This document shows, piece by piece, positions 45,136 through 53,243 of a stretch of DNA of 64,000 nt. The stretch is from the NCBI GenBank assembly GCA_902768665.1, contig CACXMA010000006.1, positions 1 through 64,000 of the forward strand. Reading direction: 5' to 3'. A program made the position numbers and the translations under genes. Within the stretch, counting starts at the first letter, position 1, and each line of letters starts with the position of its first letter. This DNA is from an uncultured Bacteroidia bacterium (GTDB taxonomy: Bacteria > Bacteroidota > Bacteroidia > Bacteroidales > UBA932). The notes beneath the pieces were generated by a model. It saw nothing but the letters and a program-made list of their open reading frames with translations. It was not told the DNA's origin and ran no database searches.

Positions 45136-45991
45136 CCAGGAATATATCGAGGTCTGCTTCACGCTGACGCCCTATTCGGAGGAAAACGCCGAGATCCTGA
45201 TGGCGGAGCTGGGGGAGCTGCCGTATGAGTCGTTCGTGACCGATGAGCCCGCCCCGGGCGAACCGACGGTCCTGAAGGGCTATATCCAGAAAGAGCTCTA
45301 CAACGCCCGCGACCTTCGCGTGGTGCTGAGCGGCCTGTCTTTCGACGTGGCTTTCCAGGCGACCCTCGTCATCGGCGAGAACTGGAACAAGGGCTGGGAG
45401 GAGCGCTTCGAGCCCATCGTCGTGGACGGGAAGGTGACCGTCAAGGCGCCGTTCAACCAGAATGTCCGCCGGACGCGCTTCAATATCTGGATCGACCCGC
45501 AGATGGCTTTCGGCACGGGTTACCACCATACCACCTACATGATGATGTCGCAGATGCTCGGCATCGAGGACCGCATCCGGGGGCATAAGGTGGTCGACAT
45601 GGGCTGCGGCACGGCCGTGCTGGCGATTCTTGCCGCGAAGATGGGGGCCCGCAAGGTGACGGCCATCGACATCGACCTCGTGGCCGCAAAATCGGCCTGG
45701 GGGAATGCCCGCTGGAACCGCGTCGGTACGCGCATCGAGACCTGCTGCGGCGACGCCTCGCTGCTGCAGATGGGCTCCTGCGACGTCCTGCTGGCGAACA
45801 TCAACCGCAACATCCTCCTCCAGGACCTCCCGACCTATTACCGCTCGCTGCGTAAGGGCGGCACGCTTCTTCTGAGCGGCTTCTATGACGGCGACGTCCC
45901 GATGCTGCTGGAGGCCGCAACGGCCCTCGGCTTCCGCGCGGCCGGCCAGACCACCCGTGACACCTGGGCCTGCCTCCGTCTGGAGAAATAA
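45128..45991 (+). CDS. prmA: Ribosomal protein L11 methyltransferase
   Basis: PrmA trimethylates ribosomal protein L11 with S-adenosylmethionine. The 287-residue protein has an N-terminal substrate-recognition domain (YIEVCFTLTPYSEENAEIL) and a SAM-dependent methyltransferase domain with MAFGTGYHHTTYMM, VVDMGCGTAVLAILAAKMGA and VLLANINRNILLQDLP (the NPPY-like motif as NINRN). Length matches Bacteroidota PrmA. It overlaps the AsmA-like gene by 8 bases. Confidence 0.93.
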   Translation: MNSQEYIEVCFTLTPYSEENAEILMAELGELPYESFVTDEPAPGEPTVLKGYIQKELYNARDLRVVLSGLSFDVAFQATLVIGENWNKGWEERFEPIVVDGKVTVKAPFNQNVRRTRFNIWIDPQMAFGTGYHHTTYMMMSQMLGIEDRIRGHKVVDMGCGTAVLAILAAKMGARKVTAIDIDLVAAKSAWGNARWNRVGTRIETCCGDASLLQMGSCDVLLANINRNILLQDLPTYYRSLRKGGTLLLSGFYDGDVPMLLEAATALGFRAAGQTTRDTWACLRLEK

Positions 45992-46018
45992 GACAATCCG
46001 AAAACAACCCCATAAGTT

Positions 46019-47824
46019 ATGGCACTGAACAGGTATAGTCAGCGGATCGAGGCGCTGCGCTCGCTTATGCGGGAGCGCGGATGGGATGCCGTCATCCTCG
46101 GCGGCGGAGATCCCCATGCCAGCGAGTATCCCGCCCCGCGCTGGAAACAGGTCGAATGGCTTACCGGGTTCACCGGAGAGGCTGGGGACGTGGTCGTTAC
46201 GATGGACCATGCCGGCCTCTGGACCGATACGCGCTACTTCATCCAGGCCGACAGGCAGCTTGCCGGAACAGGGGTAGAGCTCCACAAAACCCGCGTGCCG
46301 GAACAGGTGCTGATTCCGGAGTGGCTGGCGGGGCGGACCCCGCGGACAGGCCGTGGGGTGACGCAGTCGTCATGCCCGGCGAATGCAGGGCATCTTTATA
46401 CCGTTGCCTTCGACGGGCTGTGCCAGAGCGTCGGTTTTGTCGATCAGCTGCGACAGGCTTTCGACGGGGAAGTGCGTCTTGTCAGCGAGCCTGACCTGCT
46501 GTCGGTGCTCTGGACGGACCGCCCGCCCGTGCCGGAAACGCCTATCTATACCCTTCCGGATCACGTGACGGGGGAGAGCAGGGCCCGGAAACTGGCCTGG
46601 CTCCGGGGCTGGCTCAAGGAGCATGGCCTGGATGCCATCCTCCTGACGGCGCTGGACGAGATCGCCTGGCTGCTGAATATCCGCGCCGGTGATGTGGAAT
46701 ACAATCCGGTGGCGATTTCCTACCTCCTGGTGACGGAGGACAGGGCCTGCTGGTATGTCCGCAAAGAACCCTCGCAGGACGGGATTCCGGATCTGGAGGA
46801 CGTGACGGTCAAGGATTATGCGGCGATTGCGCAGGACCTTCTGCATTTTTCCGGACGCCTGTGTCTGGATTCCGCGTCGCTGAATTATCATCTTCGGAGC
46901 CTGACCGCCGGCGATCCGGTCTTCTGCCCCAGTCCTGTTCCGCTGCGCAAGGCGGTGAAAAATCCCGTCGAAATCGAAGGTATGGTCCGCCGGCATATCG
47001 AGGACGGCGTCGCCATGGAAAAGTATCTCTTCTGGCTTGAAAGTCAGTTCGGACAGACGGACGAGCGCACGGCGGCGGATCGGCTGCAGGCTTTCCGGGC
47101 GGAAATCGACGGCTACCGCGGCGACAGCTTCGAGACGATCTCGGCCTGGGGCCCCGGCGCTGCCCTGCCGCATTATGTGACGCCGAAGACAGATGCGCCG
47201 CAGATTGAGGCGCACGGTCTCTACCTCGTGGACTCCGGCGGCCAGTACCTTGGCGGCACGACGGACATTACCCGCACCGTTCCCTGCGGCCCCTGCACGG
47301 AGCTGGAACGGGAGGACTATACGCTCGTGCTGAAGGGCCATATCGCGCTGTCCATGGCCGTTTTCCCGGCCGGGACGCCTGGCTGCCGCATCGATGCGCT
47401 GGCCCGCGAGCCGCTCTGGCGCTGCCGGCGTAATTTCGGGCATGGGACCGGTCACGGGGTCGGCTCCTTCCTGGGTGTCCATGAGGGACCGCAGGATGTC
47501 CGCCAGAATCTCAACCCCCAGCCGCTCGTTCCCGGGATGGTCGTTTCCGTCGAGCCGGGCATCTACCGCGAGGGGCAGCACGGCGTGCGCCACGAGAATC
47601 TCGTGCTCGTGCAGGATCTCGGGACGAACGAATTCGGCAGCTGGCTGGGCTTCGAGCCGCTGACCCTGTGCCACTACGATACCTCGATCCTGGTCCGTGA
47701 CTTGCTGAATCGGGAAGAAACCGACTGGCTGAATGCCTATAACGAACGTGTATATCAGACCCTCTCACCGCGCCTGCCGGCGGAAATCGCCGTATGGCTC
47801 CGGGAGAAGACAAAAGCACTATAA
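46019..47824 (+). CDS. M24B Xaa-Pro aminopeptidase P-like enzyme
   Basis: A 601-residue cytosolic metallopeptidase expected to remove N-terminal residues before proline. It has two creatinase N-terminal domains and a C-terminal pita-bread catalytic domain. Metal ligands: Asp in YLVDSGGQY and DITRTVP, His in GHGTGHGVGSFLGVHEGP, Glu in VSVEPGIYREG and RHENLVLV. The C-terminal extension (WLGFEPLTLCHYDTSIL) matches the long aminopeptidase P form found in Bacteroidota and eukaryotes. Start is 27 bases after prmA. Confidence 0.92.
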   Translation: MALNRYSQRIEALRSLMRERGWDAVILGGGDPHASEYPAPRWKQVEWLTGFTGEAGDVVVTMDHAGLWTDTRYFIQADRQLAGTGVELHKTRVPEQVLIPEWLAGRTPRTGRGVTQSSCPANAGHLYTVAFDGLCQSVGFVDQLRQAFDGEVRLVSEPDLLSVLWTDRPPVPETPIYTLPDHVTGESRARKLAWLRGWLKEHGLDAILLTALDEIAWLLNIRAGDVEYNPVAISYLLVTEDRACWYVRKEPSQDGIPDLEDVTVKDYAAIAQDLLHFSGRLCLDSASLNYHLRSLTAGDPVFCPSPVPLRKAVKNPVEIEGMVRRHIEDGVAMEKYLFWLESQFGQTDERTAADRLQAFRAEIDGYRGDSFETISAWGPGAALPHYVTPKTDAPQIEAHGLYLVDSGGQYLGGTTDITRTVPCGPCTELEREDYTLVLKGHIALSMAVFPAGTPGCRIDALAREPLWRCRRNFGHGTGHGVGSFLGVHEGPQDVRQNLNPQPLVPGMVVSVEPGIYREGQHGVRHENLVLVQDLGTNEFGSWLGFEPLTLCHYDTSILVRDLLNREETDWLNAYNERVYQTLSPRLPAEIAVWLREKTKAL

Positions 47825-47846
47825 TTAACAGCTAACCACTTGTAAA

Positions 47847-48560
47847 ATGGATACTTCCAAAACCCCTACGCCGCATATCGGCGCCAAATACGGCGACATC
47901 GCCGAAACCGTCATCATGGCCGGAGACCCCCTGCGGGTCCAGTTCATGGCCGAACGTTATCTCGAGAACCCCGTCTGCTTCAACCAGGTCCGCGGCATGC
48001 TCGGCTATACGGGCACGTACAAGGGCAAACGCATCAGCATGATGGGCCATGGCATGGGTATGCCCTCCATCGGCCTCTATACCTATGAACTCTATCATTT
48101 CTACGGCGTCAAGACCATCATCCGCGTCGGCAGCGCCGGGGCATACACCCGCGACCTCCATGTCGGCGATCTCGTGCTGGCACAGGGCGCCTGCACGGAC
48201 TCCAACTATGCAGACCAATACGAGCTGGACGGCATGTTCGCCCCCATCGGAGACTTCGAACTGCTGTGCAAGGCCGCCGAAACCTGCAAGGCCATGCATC
48301 TCAACTACAAGGTAGGCAACGTGGTTTCATCGGACCTCTTCTACCGCGAGAATCCCAACACCAAGGGCTGGATCAAGATGGGTGTCCTGGCCGTGGAAAT
48401 GGAAATCGCCGCCCTGTATATGAACGCCGCCCGCAGCGGCAACAAGGCGCTGGGCATCCTCACCGTAAGCGATCACATCATTACCGGCGAATCCACCACT
48501 TCCGAGCAGCGCCAGAAGACCTTCACCGACATGATGGACGTCGCCCTGTCACTGGTATAG
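47847..48560 (+). CDS. deoD: Purine-nucleoside phosphorylase DeoD
   Basis: DeoD splits purine (deoxy)nucleosides with phosphate to base and (deoxy)ribose 1-phosphate for salvage. The 237-residue protein has VIMAGDPLRVQFMAE, MMGHGMGMPSIGLY, IIRVGSAGAY and LAVEMEIAALY, matching the hexameric low-substrate-specificity group; the catalytic Asp is in TVSDHIITGE. Length is typical. It is followed by two hairpins that probably end transcription from both sides. Confidence 0.95.
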   Translation: MDTSKTPTPHIGAKYGDIAETVIMAGDPLRVQFMAERYLENPVCFNQVRGMLGYTGTYKGKRISMMGHGMGMPSIGLYTYELYHFYGVKTIIRVGSAGAYTRDLHVGDLVLAQGACTDSNYADQYELDGMFAPIGDFELLCKAAETCKAMHLNYKVGNVVSSDLFYRENPNTKGWIKMGVLAVEMEIAALYMNAARSGNKALGILTVSDHIITGESTTSEQRQKTFTDMMDVALSLV

Positions 48561-48566
48561 GTCAAT

Positions 48567-48596
48567 CGGGCACGAAAACGGGCCTTTTCGTGCCCG
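48567..48596. terminator. Hairpin after deoD, CGGGCACGAAAA arms
   Basis: CGGGCACGAAAA (48567-48578) pairs perfectly with TTTTCGTGCCCG (48585-48596) around CGGGCC, seven bases after the deoD stop. The A/T-rich inner arms and lack of an outer T-run make it an atypical terminator. It shares its arm sequence with the next hairpin. Confidence 0.55.
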
Positions 48597-48614
48597 AATG
48601 GAAGAAAAAACAAC

Positions 48615-48650
48615 AAACGGGCACGAAAACGCGTGTTTTTGTGCCCGTTT
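48615..48650. terminator. Second hairpin with the same arms, near tRNA-Leu
   Basis: AAACGGGCACGAAAAC (48615-48630) pairs with GTTTTTGTGCCCGTTT (48635-48650) with one G-T pair, around GCGT. It lies 9 bases from the 3' end of the minus-strand tRNA, so it could end that transcript. The shared arms with the hairpin at 48567-48596 suggest duplication. Confidence 0.55.
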
Positions 48651-48659
48651 CTGTTTCTG

Positions 48660-48741
48660 TGCGGGTGAAGGGACTCGAACCCATACGCCTTGCGGCACCA
48701 GATCCTAAGTCTGGGTTGTCTACCAATTCCAACACACCCGC
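48660..48741 (-). tRNA. tRNA-Leu (anticodon TAG)
   Basis: On the minus strand the 82-base sequence folds as a class II tRNA. The acceptor stem pairs GCGGGTG with CACCCGC and the discriminator is A. The D arm contains TTGGAATTGGTAGACAA, the anticodon arm is CCAGA-CTTAGGA-TCTGG with anticodon TAG, the variable arm is TGCCGCAAGGCG, and the T arm has GGGTTCGAGTCCC. CCA is not encoded. TAG reads CUN leucine codons, chiefly CUA. Confidence 0.95.
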
Positions 48742-48867
48742 GGAAAAAACCTTTCGGAAGGCAGTAACAGGTGCCCGTCACCGGAGCGGACCTTGGGAAG
48801 CTGTCCGCTCCTGCGTCCGAAAGGGACGGCAAAGATAGCAACTTTCGTCGGTTCTGCAAAATTCTCC

Positions 48868-48899
48868 CTTGACAATGCCGAATTATTTGCCCATCTTTG
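48868..48899 (+). promoter_or_regulatory. Promoter before the AAA ATPase gene
   Basis: CTTG at 48868-48871, a 20-base spacer and CATCTTTG at 48892-48899 each differ by one base from TTTG and TAnnTTTG. The ATPase start codon is 24 bases downstream. The ATPase gene and sirtuin gene overlap, so this promoter likely serves both. Confidence 0.6.
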
Positions 48900-48922
48900 C
48901 ATAACTAAAATGTTATGACCAT

Positions 48923-50068
48923 ATGGATTCTCCATTTGTCTATAGCAAGTATGTGACCGGCAAGGACTTCATCGGCCGGAAGCAGGACTGCGCCATTCTC
49001 GGGAGCTTCCTGCGTCAGGGCGAGCACGTAGCCCTCTACAGTACCCCGAAGTGCGGCAAGACCTCCCTCATCCAGCAGACGCTGTTCAATCTCCGCATGA
49101 CCGGCGTGTCCTTCACCGTCGGGCAGCTGAGCCTGCTGAACGTGCGGACCCGGGAGGATTTCCTGACCCGGATCGGCTCGGTCGCCATCCGCTGCGTCGC
49201 CTCCTCGCCGGAGGAGTACGAGTCCCTCGTCACGACCTTCCTCAGCGGCACGCACCTCGTGTTCGACCGGGAAGTTTTCGCCCGCGAGGACAGGATTCTC
49301 TCTCCGGGATGGGCCCTCGACGACAGCGATGTACAGGCCGTTCTGCGCCTTCCGCAGCGCCTCGCCGAGCATTTCGGGCAGAATCTCATCCTCATCCTGG
49401 ACGAGTTCTCCAACATCGACATGATCGAGGACGGGGAGCGGCTCATCGGCCTTTTCGAGGAGATGCTCCGAGAGCGAAAGAAAGGCTGCACCTGGCTCTT
49501 CTGCGGCTCGGCCTACAATGCCATGCGGGAGATTTTCGATGTGCGGAAGGACTTCTACCGTGTGGTGGAGCGCTTCCACATGCAGCCGATCGACCAGAAG
49601 GAAATCGTCGACCATGTCGTCAAGGGCTTTCTCTCCAGCGGAAAGGTCATCGACCGGAACCTTCTCGCCGGCGCCTGTAATCTTTTCCGGGGGCATATGT
49701 GGTATATCAATCACCTTGTCTCCATCTGCGACGCCATGTCCAAGGGCTACATCATGGAGCCGGTCCTGATCGACGCGCTGGACTGCCTGATCGCCATCCA
49801 CGAGCCGCGCTTCATCGCCATGATGGACTCCCTGACGACCCACCAGGTGTCGCTTCTGAAGGCCGTCGTCGACGGTTACACCAAATTCTCCACGGCGGAG
49901 GTCGTGTCGAAATACGGCCTCAACTCCTCCGCCAACGTCAAGCGCGTCAAGGATGCGCTCGTCAAGAAAGAGGTCCTCTGCTTCGACGAAAACGAGCAGC
50001 CCGAGATCCTCGATCCGCTCTTCGAATACTGGGTCCGTAAATATTATTTCGAGAAAAACGATGCCTAA
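48923..50068 (+). CDS. AAA-type ATPase of the archaeal-ATPase/STAND-like group
   Basis: The 381-residue protein has an N-terminal FIGRKQDCAIL segment typical of AAA_16/archaeal-type ATPases, Walker A STPKCGKTSLI (about residues 40-50), Walker B LILILDEFSNID and a sensor-like WLFCGSAYNAM, followed by a winged-helix-like C-terminal domain with STAEVVSKYGLNSSANVKRVKDALVKKEVL and DPLFEYWVRKYYF. Such proteins are common in Bacteroidota in many copies; roles are mostly unknown. It overlaps the sirtuin gene by 8 bases. It has no toxin, nuclease or sensor domain of its own beyond the wHTH. Confidence 0.8.
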   Translation: MDSPFVYSKYVTGKDFIGRKQDCAILGSFLRQGEHVALYSTPKCGKTSLIQQTLFNLRMTGVSFTVGQLSLLNVRTREDFLTRIGSVAIRCVASSPEEYESLVTTFLSGTHLVFDREVFAREDRILSPGWALDDSDVQAVLRLPQRLAEHFGQNLILILDEFSNIDMIEDGERLIGLFEEMLRERKKGCTWLFCGSAYNAMREIFDVRKDFYRVVERFHMQPIDQKEIVDHVVKGFLSSGKVIDRNLLAGACNLFRGHMWYINHLVSICDAMSKGYIMEPVLIDALDCLIAIHEPRFIAMMDSLTTHQVSLLKAVVDGYTKFSTAEVVSKYGLNSSANVKRVKDALVKKEVLCFDENEQPEILDPLFEYWVRKYYFEKNDA

Positions 50069-50792
50069 CAAGAAGCAGAAAATCGCCGTTTTGACCGGCG
50101 CCGGCGTCAGCGCCGAAAGCGGCTTCGCAACCTTCCGCGACAGCGGGGGTCTGTGGGAGCAGTACGATGTCAACGATGTCGCCTCCATCGAGGGCTGGTA
50201 CAGAAACCGCCAGCTCGTGCTCGACTTCTACAACCAGCGCCGCGCTCAGCTGCGGGACGCCAAACCCAATGCCGCCCATCTCGCCATTGCGGCCCTGGAA
50301 AAGGACTATGACGTCACGGTCATCACGCAGAACGTCGACAATCTCCACGAACGGGCCGGCTCGACGCGGATCGTCCATCTCCATGGCGAACTGACCAAGG
50401 TCCGTCCCGAAAGCGGCATCTACGACAGCACCGGCTCCGAGGCCGAAGTGATCGACGTGGGTTACGATGCCGTCAGCCTCGGCGACAAGGCTCCGAACGG
50501 ATCCCAGCTGCGTCCGCACATCGTTTTCTTCGGGGAGGCCGTCCCCAAGATCGAAAAAGCCATCGACGTGGTCGAAGCCTGTGACCTGCTGCTGATTGTC
50601 GGCACCTCCCTGCAGGTCTATCCCGCCGCGGGGCTCTACCGCTATGCCCGTCACGGCGTCCCCATCTATATCATCGACCCCAAGGAGGTCCCTGCCTTCG
50701 ACCCGCGGATTACCCACATTCGCGACGTCGCCACCAAGGGCATGGAGACCTTCGCCCTGATGCTGAAAAAGGCCCTGCCGCCGACGGCATAG
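50061..50792 (+). CDS. Sirtuin, NAD-dependent protein deacylase
   Basis: Sirtuins remove acyl groups from lysines using NAD+. The 243-residue protein starts MPNKKQKIAVLTGAGVSAESG and has FRDSGGLWEQY, VITQNVDNLHERAGS, catalytic His in HLHGEL, and IVGTSLQVYPAAG. The four zinc-binding cysteines of CobB-type sirtuins are absent; the region after HGEL is YDSTGSEAEVIDVGYD. This zinc-less form is common in Bacteroidota. Start ATG 50061 overlaps the ATPase stop by 8 bases, so translation is likely coupled. Confidence 0.9.
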   Translation: MPNKKQKIAVLTGAGVSAESGFATFRDSGGLWEQYDVNDVASIEGWYRNRQLVLDFYNQRRAQLRDAKPNAAHLAIAALEKDYDVTVITQNVDNLHERAGSTRIVHLHGELTKVRPESGIYDSTGSEAEVIDVGYDAVSLGDKAPNGSQLRPHIVFFGEAVPKIEKAIDVVEACDLLLIVGTSLQVYPAAGLYRYARHGVPIYIIDPKEVPAFDPRITHIRDVATKGMETFALMLKKALPPTA

Positions 50793-50827
50793 GCCTTTCC
50801 CGATTCTGAATAAGCGTTTTTCGCGGA

Positions 50828-51457
50828 TTATTTCGTTCCGAAAATGCGGTCTCCGGCGTCGCCGAGACCCGGAACGATGTAGGCGTTTTCGTTGAGGTGG
50901 TCGTCGATCGCCGCGACGTAGATGTCCACGTCGGGATGCATGGTCTGCACCTTGGCGATGCCCTCGGGAACGGCGACCAGGCACATCAGGCGGATATTGT
51001 TGCAGCCGCGCTTTTTGAGCATGGCGATGGCGTCACAGGCGCTGCCGCCGGTGGCGAGCATGGGGTCGGTGACGATGACAAGGCGGCGGTCTACGTCTTC
51101 GGGGAGCTTGCAGTAGTACTCGACCGGCTGGTGCGTCTGCTCGTCGCGGTAGAGGCCGATATGGCCGACTTTCGCCACGGGAACGAGCGTCTGGAGGCCC
51201 TCCACCATGCCGAGGCCGGCGCGGAGGATCGGGACGATCGCGAGCTTGCGGCCGGCAACTTCCTTTGCGGTCATCGGGCAGATCGGGGTCTCGATATCGA
51301 TGTCTTCCAGCGGAAGGTCGCGGGTGACCTCATAACCCATCAGAAGGGCGATTTCTTTCAGCAGTTCGCGGAAATCCTTGGATCCGGTTTCCTTCTTGCG
51401 CATGATGGTCAGCTTGTGCTGGATCATCGGGTGGTCGATAACGTGTACTTGGCTCAT
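50828..51457 (-). CDS. upp: Uracil phosphoribosyltransferase
   Basis: Upp makes UMP from uracil and PRPP in pyrimidine salvage. The 209-residue protein starts [22 protein letters not shown] (ATG 51455-51457) and has [12 protein letters not shown], the PRPP loop [16 protein letters not shown], and the uracil-binding end [17 protein letters not shown]. The longer open frame to 51634 lacks family similarity and runs into the divergent gene, so it was cut. Length is standard. Confidence 0.96.
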   Translation of the reverse strand: MSQVHVIDHPMIQHKLTIMRKKETGSKDFRELLKEIALLMGYEVTRDLPLEDIDIETPICPMTAKEVAGRKLAIVPILRAGLGMVEGLQTLVPVAKVGHIGLYRDEQTHQPVEYYCKLPEDVDRRLVIVTDPMLATGGSACDAIAMLKKRGCNNIRLMCLVAVPEGIAKVQTMHPDVDIYVAAIDDHLNENAYIVPGLGDAGDRIFGTK

Positions 51458-51492
51458 AGTTAGAAGAAATGTTTTGTAAAAGTAGTCATTTC

Positions 51493-51524
51493 TTTTCCGG
51501 AAAACAAGAAAATGTTTAAATTTG
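51493..51524 (+). promoter_or_regulatory. Promoter before the DUF4412-like gene
   Basis: TTTT at 51493-51496, a 20-base spacer and TAAATTTG at 51517-51524. The -7 element is a full consensus match; the -33 differs by one base. The start codon is 30 bases downstream. The upp promoter must lie on the other strand in the same stretch. Confidence 0.65.
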
Positions 51525-51553
51525 CCTGATAGCAAACCATTCATGAACGAGAT

Positions 51554-52096
51554 ATGAAAAAGATTCTTTTGACCTTTGTCCTTGTCCTCGCGGGTTTTGC
51601 CGCTTTCGGACAGGCAGACCATTTCTTCGCCCACAAGAGCGGCAAATTCACCCTCAAGATGGATGCGATGGGACAGACCATGGAGACCCAGACCGTCTTT
51701 GACGACTATGGCGCAAAGCAGTGGAGCTCGACCAGCGTGATGGGCCAGAAAGTGACGACCCTTTTCACCGACGGGAAAAGCTACATGCTGACCCCTCAGT
51801 TCCAGGAAGTCCCCGCTCAGGATATGGTCAATTACATGGCCCTCACTCCGGAAATCATCGAGCAGTACGACATCAAGATGGTCGGCATCGAGAATATCGA
51901 CGGCTATGACTGCATGGTCTACACGCTGAAGATCAACCAGCAGGGCATGGAAGGAAAGGGAAAGACCTGGATCTGGGACGGCTTCTCCATCCGCGCTGAA
52001 GTCAACATCATGGGCATGACCATCGTCACCCGTCTGACCAAGCTGGAGACCGATATCCCCGTGGACCAGAGCCTCTTCATCCTTCCGAACAAGTAG
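51554..52096 (+). CDS. Exported DUF4412-like protein
   Basis: The 180-residue protein has a signal peptide ([21 protein letters not shown]) and a beta-rich domain similar in pattern to DUF4412/outer-membrane LolA-like folds: [26 protein letters not shown] and later [17 protein letters not shown]. Function unknown; periplasmic. It lies 2 bases before the alkaline phosphatase gene and they may be co-expressed. Confidence 0.65.
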   Translation: MKKILLTFVLVLAGFAAFGQADHFFAHKSGKFTLKMDAMGQTMETQTVFDDYGAKQWSSTSVMGQKVTTLFTDGKSYMLTPQFQEVPAQDMVNYMALTPEIIEQYDIKMVGIENIDGYDCMVYTLKINQQGMEGKGKTWIWDGFSIRAEVNIMGMTIVTRLTKLETDIPVDQSLFILPNK

Positions 52097-52098
52097 CC

Positions 52099-53241
52099 AT
52101 GAGAAAACACCTTCTTCTCAGCGCCCTTGCCCTGATCCTGCCGCTGGCGCTGCCGGCGCAGCAGATCGTCAAGGGGCGCATCGAAAACGCTCCCCAGCAC
52201 AAGACCTACATGCCGACTTTCAAGTCGGACGGCGATACGAAGTACCCGAAGAACATTATCCTGATGATCGGCGACGGGACGGGCCTGGCCCACATCGCCA
52301 GCGGCTATTACGCCAACGGCGGTCAGCTCACCGTCACGAACCTCAAGGCCTGCGGCTGGGTCACGACGCAGTCCGCCGATGCCTTCACGACCGATTCCGC
52401 CGCTTCGGGAACGGCCTATGCCTGCGGTCAGAAGACCTACAACAACGCCGTCGGCGTGGATATGGACCGGAAACCTATCCCGAATATTCCGGAGATTGTC
52501 GCCGAGCGTAAGATTATCTCCGGTGTCGTCTCGACCGACGATATGCACGGGGCGACGCCGGCCTCTTTCTTCGCCCACCAGCCGCAACGCCGGATGTACA
52601 CCGAAATCTGGGGGGATCTTCCCGGCAGCCCGCTCACGTTCTGGAGCGCCGGCAGCCAGGAAGCCTTTGCCGCAAAAGCGACGGCCGAAACGCAGAAGGC
52701 TGTCCGTGAGGTATTTACCGTCGTCACTTCCCTCGATGATCCCGATGTCTGGCAGGCCGGGCGTCTCGGCTACCTCCCGACCGCCGTCGAGTCCGGTTAC
52801 ATTGTCGACGGCCGTACGGATTTCCTCCCGAAGACGACCGCCTTTGCGGTGAAGTTCCTCAAGGAGCGCTGCAACCGCCGCCGCGGGTTCTTCCTGATGG
52901 TCGAGGGGGCCCGCATCGACAAGGCCTCCCATGGCAACGAATATGAGAGCATGGTCCGCGAGATGCTGGACTTTGACGAGGCCATCGAGCAGGCGCTCCG
53001 TTTCGCCGATGCCGAAGGCAATACGCTCGTTATCATCTGCGCCGACCATGAAACTGGCGGTACGACGCTCTGGAACGGCGATCCCGCCAAGGGAAACATG
53101 GAGGGCGTCTTTGTCAGCACCCACCATACGCCGATTCCGATTCCGCTGTTCGCCTACGGCCCCCGCTCCCAGGATTTCATGGGTGTCCAGGGCAATGAAG
53201 AGGTCGGACAGAAGATTATCAAACTTCTTATGCAGAGATAG
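52099..53241 (+). CDS. Alkaline phosphatase
   Basis: A 380-residue exported phosphomonoesterase (signal peptide [21 protein letters not shown]). Metal and catalytic sites are visible: [10 protein letters not shown], catalytic Ser in [51 protein letters not shown] and [15 protein letters not shown]. It is shorter than E. coli PhoA and has no second Arg-rich phosphate site that I can place. Expected in the periplasm; could supply phosphate. Confidence 0.93.
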   Translation: MRKHLLLSALALILPLALPAQQIVKGRIENAPQHKTYMPTFKSDGDTKYPKNIILMIGDGTGLAHIASGYYANGGQLTVTNLKACGWVTTQSADAFTTDSAASGTAYACGQKTYNNAVGVDMDRKPIPNIPEIVAERKIISGVVSTDDMHGATPASFFAHQPQRRMYTEIWGDLPGSPLTFWSAGSQEAFAAKATAETQKAVREVFTVVTSLDDPDVWQAGRLGYLPTAVESGYIVDGRTDFLPKTTAFAVKFLKERCNRRRGFFLMVEGARIDKASHGNEYESMVREMLDFDEAIEQALRFADAEGNTLVIICADHETGGTTLWNGDPAKGNMEGVFVSTHHTPIPIPLFAYGPRSQDFMGVQGNEEVGQKIIKLLMQR

Positions 53242-53243
53242 TT

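Noticed and set aside
42526-45162. Long minus-strand open frame (878 codons) opposite the AsmA-like gene
   Set aside because: Antisense shadow of a GC-rich coding region; no domain pattern, and the plus-strand gene has a membrane anchor and overlaps neighbours in a proper operon.
48567-48650. Possible CRISPR-like repeats
   Set aside because: Only two units, each a self-complementary hairpin, with no spacer structure and no cas genes.
48923-50792. ATPase-sirtuin pair as a known anti-phage system
   Set aside because: The sirtuin is a stand-alone deacylase type with no fused effector, and no nuclease, TIR or other effector gene is nearby. Kept only as a low-level finding.
51458-51634. N-terminal extension of upp
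   Set aside because: It crosses the promoter and start of the divergent gene and has no similarity to the uracil phosphoribosyltransferase N-terminus.
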